Shown: positions 1 through 5,647 of the stretch, piece after piece
Numbering within the stretch: position 1 is the stretch's first letter
How the letters are laid out: every line of letters starts with the position of its first letter
Source: an uncultured Collinsella sp.
GTDB lineage: Bacteria > Actinomycetota > Coriobacteriia > Coriobacteriales > Coriobacteriaceae
NCBI GenBank assembly: GCA_958438955.1
Contig: CAUBTS010000100.1
Span: 1 to 5,647, forward strand
DNA length: 5,647 nt
Direction of reading: 5' to 3'
The notes under the pieces: model-generated
What the model was told of the DNA's origin: nothing
Seen by the model: the letters and a program-made list of their open reading frames with translations, nothing else
Database searches by the model: none
Translations under genes and position numbers: made by a program

Positions 1-780
1 GTTATGGAGCTTGGCGAGCCGGATGCAAGCGGCCGTCGCAGCCCCGTCGCCACGGGCGAGACCGTCGAGCTTCCCGCCACCACGGTGATCTGCGCCGTGG
101 GCGAGGGCATCGACGCCAGCCTGTACGATGCCGCGGGCGTCGAGCACGACCGTCGCGGCCGCCTTGCCGCCACCTCCACCGGCGTCGAGGGCGTCTGGGC
201 TGCGGGCGACTGCCGTCGCGGTCCTGCCACCGTGGTCGAGGCCATCGCCGATGCCGCCGAGGTTGCCCGTGCCATCGCCGGCGTGGACTTTAACAAGTAC
301 GCCGACCAGAATGCTCAGGCCGGCCGCGAGGACACCTGCTACGAGCGCAAGGGGTCGCTGTGCCGCGACAAGCGCAACTGCACCAAGACCCGCTGCCTGG
401 GCTGCGGCTCGGTGTGCGAGGTCTGCTGCGACGTGTGCCCCAACCGCGCCAACGTGGCAATTAAGGTGCCGGGCCTGGCCAAGCATCAGGTCGTCCATGT
501 CGACGGCATGTGCAACGAGTGCGGCAACTGCGCCGTGTTCTGCCCTTACCAGGAGGGTCGTCCCTACAAGGACAAGCTCACCCTGTTCTGGAGCGAGGAG
601 GACATGGAGAACTCCGAGAACGAGGGCTTCCTGGCCGTGGACGAGGACCACTTTAAGGTTCGCGTCGCCGGCACGGTCCGCACCGTCTCGGTCGATGCCG
701 TCAACACCGGTCTTCCCGAGGCCGTCCGCCTGACCATCAGGGCTGTGCGCGACAACTATTCGTACCTTCTTAAGAAATAG
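1..780 (+). CDS. ygfK: Putative selenate reductase / purine-operon flavoprotein subunit YgfK, C-terminal part (5' end outside window)
   Basis: This frame is open from base 1 with no start signal around the ATG at 4, so it is the tail (about 259 aa) of a larger protein; YgfK proteins are roughly 1000 aa. The first third ends a GltD-like FAD/NAD(P)H domain: the segment GVWAAGDCRRGPATVVEAI (190-246) is the typical flavin-contacting AGD motif of this disulfide-reductase-like family. A ferredoxin-like tail follows. Cluster 1 has Cys codons at 394, 403, 415, 424, 427 and 436 (C-x2-C-x3-C-x2-CC-x2-CP), preceded by extra Cys codons at 337, 361 and 379. Cluster 2 has Cys codons at 511, 520, 529 and 541 (C-x2-C-x2-C-x3-CP). 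The CNECGNCAVFCP and GRPYKDKLTLF segments are characteristic of YgfK. The role is probably cytoplasmic electron transfer between NAD(P)H/flavin and the partner molybdenum hydroxylase encoded downstream. The selenate reductase name is historical and does not prove a substrate. It ends 11 nt before the ferredoxin gene, so the two are probably co-transcribed. Confidence 0.9.
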   Translation, partial: VMELGEPDASGRRSPVATGETVELPATTVICAVGEGIDASLYDAAGVEHDRRGRLAATSTGVEGVWAAGDCRRGPATVVEAIADAAEVARAIAGVDFNKYADQNAQAGREDTCYERKGSLCRDKRNCTKTRCLGCGSVCEVCCDVCPNRANVAIKVPGLAKHQVVHVDGMCNECGNCAVFCPYQEGRPYKDKLTLFWSEEDMENSENEGFLAVDEDHFKVRVAGTVRTVSVDAVNTGLPEAVRLTIRAVRDNYSYLLKK

Positions 781-791
781 GCGAGTCTCTT

Positions 792-1271
792 ATGGCCAAA
801 TCCATTCAACATAACGTGGCCTACGTTGCCTGCGGAAGCGGTTGCGCCTCCGCAGGCGGCGATGCCCGCTGCAGCGAAGGCTGCATTGGCTGTGGCGCCT
901 GCGTCACGGCCTGCCCCCACGGCGCCATTGCGCTGGTCGATGGCATCGCCCGCGTGGACCGCTCCAAGTGCACGGGCTGTGGCCTGTGCGGCGTGGCGTG
1001 CCCGCAGCGCGTGATTGCCTTCGTCCCCGGCTACCAGAACATTCTGGTGCGCTGCAACAACACCGATAAGGGTGCCATTGCGCGCAAGGTCTGCGACACG
1101 AGCTGTATCGGTTGCGGTATGTGCGCCAAAAAGTGCCCTGCCGGCGCTATCCGCATCGAGGACAACTGCGCCCATATCGACGGCGTGGACTGCCTGTCGT
1201 GCGGCATGTGCGCCGTCGTCTGCCCGCATGGCGCCATCCACGACCGCACCGGCATCGCCGCCGGCGTGTAG
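792..1271 (+). CDS. RnfB-like polyferredoxin with four [4Fe-4S] motifs
   Basis: This is a complete 159-aa soluble protein with 22 cysteines and no signal peptide or membrane helix. Four canonical C-x2-C-x2-C-x3-CP motifs are visible, at Cys 31/34/37/41, 60/63/66/70, 105/108/111/115 and 134/137/140/144, enough for four [4Fe-4S] clusters arranged as two 2x[4Fe-4S] ferredoxin modules. Additional Cys at 14, 18, 27, 88, 101 and 126 lie outside the motifs. The middle segment around residues 86-116 (RCNNTDKG..., then VC-x3-CIGCGMCAKKCP) resembles the ferredoxin region of RnfB, where a CSSKDKG-like stretch precedes the cluster motifs, but the RnfB membrane anchor is absent. The start at 792 follows a weak purine-rich site (AGGCGAG, 779-785) that overlaps the ygfK stop. 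It lies between ygfK and the molybdenum hydroxylase gene, with gaps of 11 and 12 nt, so it probably carries electrons between them. That role is inferred from position; the cluster content is read directly from the sequence. Confidence 0.9.
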   Translation: MAKSIQHNVAYVACGSGCASAGGDARCSEGCIGCGACVTACPHGAIALVDGIARVDRSKCTGCGLCGVACPQRVIAFVPGYQNILVRCNNTDKGAIARKVCDTSCIGCGMCAKKCPAGAIRIEDNCAHIDGVDCLSCGMCAVVCPHGAIHDRTGIAAGV

Positions 1272-1277
1272 AAGGGA
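1272..1277 (+). promoter_or_regulatory. Ribosome binding site of the molybdenum hydroxylase gene
   Basis: The sequence AAGGGA lies immediately after the ferredoxin stop codon and six bases before the ATG at 1284. It fixes that start codon, which also begins directly before the first beta strand of the [2Fe-2S] domain. No promoter is visible in the 12-nt gap, so translation probably depends on the operon transcript. Confidence 0.7.
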
Positions 1278-1283
1278 ATCACC

Positions 1284-4061
1284 ATGGCACAGGAATTCAC
1301 TTTTACCGTTAACGGTGTCGAGCACACGACGACGGAGAATAAACCACTGCTGCGCTATCTGCGCGACGACCTGCACATTCACTCCGCCAAGGACGGCTGC
1401 TCCGAGGGCGCCTGCGGCACCTGCACCATCCATGTGGACGGTGCGGCCGTCAAGGCGTGCGTACTGACCACTGCTCTTGCCGCCGGCCGTAACATCGTGA
1501 CCGTCGAGGGCCTGCCCGAGGACGTGCGCGAGGCCTTTGTGTACGCCTTTGGCGCCGTGGGCGCCGTGCAGTGCGGTTTTTGCATCCCCGGCATGGTCAT
1601 GGCGGGTGCAGCGCTGATCGCCGAGGACCCCGAGCCCACCGAGGAGCAGATCAAGTACGCCATCCGTGGCAATGTCTGCCGCTGCACCGGCTACAAAAAG
1701 ATTATCGAGGGCATTTCGCTGGCAGCTGCGGTGCTCCGTGGCGAAAAGCAGATCGACGAGGATTTGGAGCGCGGCGACGACTACGGCGTGGGCAAGCGCG
1801 CCTTCCGCATCGACGTGCGCAAGAAGGTGCTCGGCGAGGGCAAGTATCCCGACGACATCGACGAGCTCGATCAGCCGGGTCTGACCTATGCCAGCGCCGT
1901 GCGCTCCAAGTACCCGCGCGCCCGTGTGCTCTCCATCGATACTTCCAAGGCCGAGGCCCTGCCCGGCGTGGTGGGCATCCTGCGCGCCGAGGACGTGCCG
2001 GTCAACCAGGTCGGCCACCTTATCCAGGACTGGGACGTCATGATCGCCCAGGGCGATATCACCCGCTGCGTGGGTGACGCTATCGTGCTGGTGGTTGCCG
2101 AGGACGAAGCGACGCTCGAAAAGGCCAAGAAGCTCGTAAAGATCGATTACGAGCCGCTGGAGCCCGTGCGCAACATTGTCGAGGCCAGGGCTGCCGACGC
2201 CCCACGCCTGCACGACAGCTTCTTTGCCTTTGGCAACACGGTGGAGCTCAAGGACAATGTGTGTCAGAGCCGTCACGTGACGCGCGGCGACGCCGCCAAG
2301 GCGCTGGCGGAGAGCGCATTCACCGTGACGCAGCGCTTTACCACGCCCTTTACCGAGCATGCCTTCTTGGAGCCCGAGTGCGCCGTGGCGTTCCCGTACA
2401 AGAACGGCGTCAAGGTGCAGTCGACCGACCAGGGTGCCTACGACACGCGCAAAGAGTGTGCCCACATGTTTGGCTGGGACAACGAGCCCGAGCGCGTGGT
2501 CGTCGAGACCATGCTCGTGGGTGGCGGCTTTGGCGGCAAGGAGGACGTGTCCATCCAGCACCTGGCCGCGCTCGCCGCATATAAGTTCCAGCGTCCCGTG
2601 AAGTGCAAACTCACGCGCGCCGAGTCGCTCGCGTTCCATCCCAAGCGCCACGCCATGGACGGCACCTTTACGCTGGGTTGCGACGCCGAGGGCAACTTTA
2701 CCGGCCTAGATTGCGAGATCAACTTTGACACCGGCGCCTACGCGTCGCTGTGCGGCCCGGTGCTCGAGCGCGCCTGCACGCATGCCGTCGGCCCCTACAA
2801 GTACCAGAACACCGACATTCGCGGTTATGGCTACTACACCAACAACCCGCCCGCCGGCGCGTACCGCGGCTTTGGCGTTTGCCAGTCCGAGTTTGCGCTC
2901 GAGAGCCTGATCGACTTGCTGGCAGAGAAGGTCGGCCTGGATCCGTGGGAGATCCGCTACCGTAACGCCATCGAGCCGGGCGAGGTTTTGCCCAACGGCC
3001 AGATTGCCGACTGCTCCACGGCGCTTAAGGAGACGCTGCTCGAGGTCAAGGATGCCTACTATGCGCATCCCGGACACGCCGGTATCGCCTGCGCCATGAA
3101 GAACGCCGGCGTGGGCGTGGGCCTGCCCGATGCCGGCCGCTGCAAGATTCGCGTCGAGGATGGCCGCGCTGTGGTCTATGCCGCCACGTCCGACATCGGC
3201 CAGGGCTGCAACACCGTCTTTTTGCAGGACGTTGCCGAGGCATGCGGCCTGCCGCTTCGCTGCATTGCCAACGGCGAGTGCTCCACCGAGAACGCTCCCG
3301 ACTCCGGCACCACGTCTGGTTCACGTCAGACGGTCGTGACCGGCGAGGCCGTGCGCGGTGCCGCCTTCCTGCTGCGCGATGCCATGCTTGATATCGAGGC
3401 CGGCAAGTCTGCGCCCGCCGCTCCCGTGAATGCGCATGGCGACGGCGTCAAGATCGAGTACGACGACGGTCGCGCCTATCAGCTGCACACGCAGGAGCTC
3501 GTCGCCGGCCAGGGTATGCATCCTCAGGATCCCGCGGCCGCCATCAAGGCGCTCGAGGGATGCGAGTTTGGCTACGTGTACCTGGAGCCGACCGACAAGC
3601 TGGGCGCCGACGTTCCCAATCCCAAGAGCCACATCTGCTACGGCTTTGCCACGCATGTGGTCATTCTGGACGATGACGGCCGCGTGAGCGAGGTCTATGC
3701 CGCGCACGATTCCGGCAAGGTGGTCAACCCCATCTCCATCCAGGGTCAGATCGAAGGCGGTGTGCTTATGGGTATGGGCTATGCGCTTACCGAGGACTGG
3801 CCGCTCAAGGACTGCGTGCCCCAGGCAAGGTACGGCACGCTCGGGCTGTTCCGTGCGCCCGAGATTCCGGATATCCACGCCATCTACGTGGAGAAGGACG
3901 AGCTACTGCCCGTGGCATACGGCGGCAAGGGCATCGGCGAGATCGCAACGATTCCCACGGCGCCCGCCGTACAGAACGCCTATCGCGCATTTGACGGCAA
4001 GCTGCGTCCGGATCTGCCCATGGTGGATACCCCCTACAGCCGCGCCCGTCGCCGCGGGTAG
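1284..4061 (+). CDS. xdh: Selenium-dependent-type xanthine dehydrogenase (XdhD-like), fused two-[2Fe-2S] and molybdopterin hydroxylase
   Basis: This is a complete 925-aa member of the xanthine oxidase family, which hydroxylates purines or related N-heterocycles using water at a molybdopterin centre. Residues 1-75 form a plant-type [2Fe-2S] domain with Cys39, 44, 47 and 59. Residues 80-155 form the second, helical [2Fe-2S] domain with Cys97, 100, 132 and 134 (QCGFC...CRCTGY). From about 170 to the end lies the Mo-binding region: GGGFGGKED at 413-421, AYRGFG at 526-531 with Arg528, the TSDIGQG segment ending at residue 641, and KGIGE with the expected catalytic Glu886. No FAD domain is present between the iron-sulfur and Mo parts, unlike eukaryotic xanthine dehydrogenase. 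Length and architecture match E. coli XdhD and the group named selenium-dependent xanthine dehydrogenase, which is often found beside ygfK. No in-frame TGA occurs, so any selenium would be a ligand of the Mo centre rather than selenocysteine. Substrate (xanthine, hypoxanthine or another oxopurine) cannot be read from the sequence. Last gene of the operon; a terminator candidate begins 70 nt downstream. Confidence 0.93.
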   Translation: MAQEFTFTVNGVEHTTTENKPLLRYLRDDLHIHSAKDGCSEGACGTCTIHVDGAAVKACVLTTALAAGRNIVTVEGLPEDVREAFVYAFGAVGAVQCGFCIPGMVMAGAALIAEDPEPTEEQIKYAIRGNVCRCTGYKKIIEGISLAAAVLRGEKQIDEDLERGDDYGVGKRAFRIDVRKKVLGEGKYPDDIDELDQPGLTYASAVRSKYPRARVLSIDTSKAEALPGVVGILRAEDVPVNQVGHLIQDWDVMIAQGDITRCVGDAIVLVVAEDEATLEKAKKLVKIDYEPLEPVRNIVEARAADAPRLHDSFFAFGNTVELKDNVCQSRHVTRGDAAKALAESAFTVTQRFTTPFTEHAFLEPECAVAFPYKNGVKVQSTDQGAYDTRKECAHMFGWDNEPERVVVETMLVGGGFGGKEDVSIQHLAALAAYKFQRPVKCKLTRAESLAFHPKRHAMDGTFTLGCDAEGNFTGLDCEINFDTGAYASLCGPVLERACTHAVGPYKYQNTDIRGYGYYTNNPPAGAYRGFGVCQSEFALESLIDLLAEKVGLDPWEIRYRNAIEPGEVLPNGQIADCSTALKETLLEVKDAYYAHPGHAGIACAMKNAGVGVGLPDAGRCKIRVEDGRAVVYAATSDIGQGCNTVFLQDVAEACGLPLRCIANGECSTENAPDSGTTSGSRQTVVTGEAVRGAAFLLRDAMLDIEAGKSAPAAPVNAHGDGVKIEYDDGRAYQLHTQELVAGQGMHPQDPAAAIKALEGCEFGYVYLEPTDKLGADVPNPKSHICYGFATHVVILDDDGRVSEVYAAHDSGKVVNPISIQGQIEGGVLMGMGYALTEDWPLKDCVPQARYGTLGLFRAPEIPDIHAIYVEKDELLPVAYGGKGIGEIATIPTAPAVQNAYRAFDGKLRPDLPMVDTPYSRARRRG

Positions 4062-4130
4062 GGTAGAGCGTGGACGGCCATTGCTGATGGGCTGTTTGCG
4101 CTTAACACCAACTGCATATGCTGTGCCTTT

Positions 4131-4167
4131 GGCCTCGACTTTATCGCGAGCCGGGGCCTTTTTGTTT
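4131..4167 (+). terminator. Probable intrinsic terminator of the ygfK-ferredoxin-xdh operon
   Basis: A G/C-rich stem is followed by a T-run. GGCCTCG at 4131-4137 can pair with CGAG (4147-4150) and GGCC (4155-4158), with a few unpaired bases between the two 3' segments, and TTTTTGTTT follows at 4159-4167. The position about 70 nt after the xdh stop fits. The bulged stem makes the fold less than ideal. The 69 nt between the stop codon and this hairpin (4062-4130) show no gene or other signal that I recognise. Confidence 0.6.
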
Positions 4168-4184
4168 GGAGCGCCTCCGCATAC

Positions 4185-4530
4185 GGAAACTGCGTCCCGG
4201 AATCCAGCCTCGGAACGGGATGAACTTTCCCAACGCTACCCGCATGCGGAAGCTGTGTCCCGGAATCATGCCTCAGAATGGGATGCGTTTTCCGCTGGCC
4301 GGTCGTTTGGAAAGCGCATCCCAGTTTGAGCGTTTATTCCGGGATGCGGTTTCCGCTGAAGGACTCAACCGGAAAGCCTGTCCCGTTCCGAGGCTGGATT
4401 CCGGGACACGCTTTCCGCTAGGCCCGCCATCCGGAAAGTGCGTTCCGTTTTGAGCGTCCAGGCTGGGACGCGCTTTCCGTTGGCATGGCCGTTGGGAAAA
4501 CGCGGCCCAGATAGGGGGGATGCGATTCGG
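4185..4530. repeat. Array of five 46-bp palindromic units plus a degraded sixth, period 61-63 bp
   Basis: Each unit is a 14-nt left arm (GGAAA...TCCC-like), an 18-nt centre and a 14-nt right arm (GGGA...TTTCC-like). Arms lie at 4185-4198/4217-4230, 4248-4261/4280-4293, 4309-4322/4341-4354, 4371-4384/4403-4416 and 4433-4446/4465-4478. Arm complementarity is 11, 9, 13, 13 and 12 of 14. Every centre is exactly 18 nt and linkers are 15-17 nt, so left arms repeat every 61-63 bp. A sixth left arm at 4495-4508 is followed by a shortened, decayed right arm near 4517-4530 that almost reaches the stop codon of the minus-strand gene. Centres of units 1 and 2 read in one orientation and those of 3 and 4 in the other. 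The array occupies the space between convergent genes, like REP/BIME-type extragenic palindromes, and could act in transcript ends on either strand. It is not CRISPR: the conserved parts are inverted, and the linkers are short and not of spacer type. Family identity and function are unknown to me. Confidence 0.88.
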
Positions 4531-4551
4531 CGATGCGTGGCCTAGCAGCTC

Positions 4552-5550
4552 CTACAGCTCCACGTCGTTGAGCCATGTCGGCAGCGCGGTCTGCCGGATG
4601 CCTGCCGTCTGCAGCTTTTTGGCGAGCATTCCTGCCGAGCGGACCTCGTTCATGGTAAAGCGCAGCAGAGGGTGGCCGTAGAGCGATAGGTGCGCCTCGC
4701 GCTGTCGTTCGGCAACGAGCGCCTCGGCGGTGGTGCGTCCGGCCAGCATGGTCTGGCCGGTATATTTGATGAGCCCGTCGAGCTCGCCCAGCGTGAGTTC
4801 CCGCGCCTGGCGCTCCCAGGCAAAGTCCGTTCGTATGGGCTTGGCCGAATCGAAGGGGTCCGTCAGCTCGTATTGAAGCCAGTCGGGCGCAAAGCCCGTC
4901 TCGATCATGACGGCTCGGGCGACCGATTCCCCGCCGCTCTCGGCGCGGGCGTCGGCATATCGAAGCGTTGTGAGGGCGGTGCGAATCGCGCGACCATTGC
5001 GGGCAGTCGCTCGTTGCTCAACGGCCTCCATCAGCTGTTCCGGCGCAAGGCCGAGCTTTGAGATCGCCGAATCGGCAATGGGCATGCCGTCGACAAAACC
5101 AGTTTGCAGCCGGCAATCTGTGGCCGTTTGGATGGGCGGCGTTACCGATATGCCGGCTCTGCGTATTGCTCCGGCTGGCTCAATCTGGTGCCGCTGAATA
5201 TGTGCGCCCGGACGAGCCGACGGCTTTGTCGAGCTGCAAACATGCACGACGTTCAGGTGTCGCCACGAGACCTCGAGCCCCAGCAGGCAAGCTGCCGAAA
5301 ACGAGCAGAACGTCCAATCGGGATGGATGATCGCAAGGGCGCGGAGGATTTCGCAATGGCGTTGCGCTCGGTTGAGTTCATCCCAGCGCGTTTTTCGCGC
5401 AAACAACCCCGGCATGGGCGAGACAACCGTGCCGCCGGTGCGCCGAAGGAGCGCTTTTCGGATCGCCGTGCTCGGGGGAATCAGACAGCGCCCCTCTTGT
5501 TCGTCTTGAGTGAGCAGTTGGTCGATGAGCTGGTCATTGCAATGGGTCAT
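4552..5550 (-). CDS. AbiEi-like / DUF559-like accessory protein of unknown function
   Basis: This is a complete 332-aa cytoplasmic protein without signal peptide or membrane segments. The start at 5550 is supported by a strong upstream ribosome binding site, and no other Met occurs before residue 46. The N-terminal part (about 20-105) resembles the AbiEi-type antitoxin winged-helix region: a GGTVVSPMPGLFAR segment (39-52) and a FSAACLLGLEV...LNVVHV segment (84-104). The C-terminal part (about 205-300) resembles the DUF559/Vsr-like endonuclease fold seen in many actinobacterial relatives, with E208-S-x2-R212, D242-F-A-W, G255-E256-L-D258-G-x2-K262-Y, E281-x2-R284-E285 and R297. These could form a PD-(D/E)xK-like site, but that is inference. 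No AbiEii-type nucleotidyltransferase toxin is present downstream; the next gene is the convergent xdh. Codon use is more mixed than in the redox operon (CGA, AAA, CAA, GAA and GGG are frequent), which fits an accessory or transferred gene. The existence of the gene is fairly sure; DNA binding or cleavage is unproven. Confidence 0.8.
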   Translation of the reverse strand: MTHCNDQLIDQLLTQDEQEGRCLIPPSTAIRKALLRRTGGTVVSPMPGLFARKTRWDELNRAQRHCEILRALAIIHPDWTFCSFSAACLLGLEVSWRHLNVVHVCSSTKPSARPGAHIQRHQIEPAGAIRRAGISVTPPIQTATDCRLQTGFVDGMPIADSAISKLGLAPEQLMEAVEQRATARNGRAIRTALTTLRYADARAESGGESVARAVMIETGFAPDWLQYELTDPFDSAKPIRTDFAWERQARELTLGELDGLIKYTGQTMLAGRTTAEALVAERQREAHLSLYGHPLLRFTMNEVRSAGMLAKKLQTAGIRQTALPTWLNDVEL

Positions 5551-5559
5551 GAGCTACCG

Positions 5560-5566
5560 CCTCCTT
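5560..5566 (-). promoter_or_regulatory. Strong ribosome binding site of the AbiEi-like gene
   Basis: Read on the minus strand this is AAGGAGG, nine bases upstream of the ATG at 5550. It is a nearly complete anti-16S match and decides the start codon of the minus-strand gene. Confidence 0.85.
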
Positions 5567-5605
5567 TTGGGTAGCAAAAACGTATCAGCTGGAACTTGCC
5601 GCTCA

Positions 5606-5627
5606 GCTGACCAAAAGCTGACCAAAA
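5606..5627. repeat. Two perfect 11-bp tandem direct repeats upstream of the AbiEi-like gene
   Basis: GCTGACCAAAA occurs at 5606-5616 and again at 5617-5627. A weak third copy may follow at 5628-5638 (CT-ACCA matches). The 11-bp period is about one helical turn, so a protein could contact the same face of the DNA at each copy. The repeats lie 56 nt and more upstream of the start codon at 5550, in the promoter region of the minus-strand gene, so an operator (possibly autoregulatory) is plausible. No convincing -10/-35 pair could be assigned, and the rest of 5551-5647 shows no other gene. Confidence 0.6.
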
Positions 5628-5647
5628 TCTAACCATGCAGGTAGATG

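Noticed and set aside
756..2651. 631-aa open frame on the minus strand opposite the ferredoxin and xdh genes
   Set aside because: It is antisense to two genes with unmistakable cysteine and Mo-binding motifs. Its composition (rich in Ala, Gly, His, Val, Leu) is what high-GC coding DNA gives on the opposite strand, and no domain is recognisable.
1284..4061. Selenocysteine in the selenium-dependent-type hydroxylase
   Set aside because: The reading frame has no internal TGA, so selenium could only be a non-protein ligand at the Mo centre.
3697..4329. 210-aa plus-strand frame overlapping the end of xdh and the intergenic region
   Set aside because: It is out of frame with the strongly supported xdh C-terminus containing Glu886. 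Its protein is Arg/Pro/Ser/Ala-rich shadow sequence without motifs.
4118..4453. 111-aa plus-strand frame running through the palindrome array
   Set aside because: The repeat period (61-63 bp) is not a multiple of three, so the frame reads the repeats differently in each unit. No ribosome binding site or domain is visible, and the sequence constraint follows the palindromes, not codons.
4185..4530. Possible CRISPR array because of regular spacing
   Set aside because: The repeated parts are 14-nt arms in inverted pairs, with related 18-nt centres that can flip orientation. Linkers are 15-17 nt, too short for spacers, and no cas gene is nearby.
5104..5574. 156-aa plus-strand frame opposite the AbiEi-like gene
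   Set aside because: It has no ribosome binding site or recognisable domain and lies antisense to a gene with a strong AAGGAGG site and family-like motifs.

Overview
The window looks like high-GC actinobacterial DNA from an anaerobe, most likely a gut Coriobacteriia such as Collinsella. This is an inference from three things: a YgfK-type flavoprotein next to a selenium-dependent-type molybdenum hydroxylase, strongly G/C-ended codons (GAG, AAG, CGC, GGC), and an AbiEi-like/DUF559-like accessory protein of a kind common in actinobacteria. No rRNA, tRNA or other marker confirms the taxon.

Region 1 (1-4061, + strand) is a tight three-gene redox operon with gaps of only 11 and 12 nt. It holds the C-terminal quarter of YgfK (flavin/NAD(P)H domain end plus two cysteine clusters), a small ferredoxin with four CxxCxxCxxxCP motifs that resembles the ferredoxin part of RnfB, and a complete 925-aa two-[2Fe-2S] plus molybdopterin hydroxylase of the XdhD / selenium-dependent xanthine dehydrogenase type. 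Electrons taken from a purine-like substrate at the Mo centre would pass through the two [2Fe-2S] clusters, probably to the polyferredoxin and then YgfK, whose flavin could connect to NAD(P)H. No separate XdhB/YgfM-type FAD subunit is present in the window; the polyferredoxin sits where one could have been expected.

Region 2 (4062-4551) is a 490-bp convergent intergenic stretch. It contains a probable intrinsic terminator and then a very regular array: five palindromic units, each a 14-nt arm, an 18-nt centre and a 14-nt arm, repeating every 61-63 bp, with a degraded sixth unit touching the end of the next gene. The centres of units 1 and 4 are exact inverted copies of each other. This array is the most unusual feature of the window.

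Region 3 (4552-5550, - strand) is a 332-aa accessory protein with an AbiEi-like winged-helix N-terminus and a C-terminal domain carrying nuclease-fold-like conserved residues. It has a strong ribosome binding site, and an 11-bp tandem direct repeat lies upstream. No partner toxin gene is visible.
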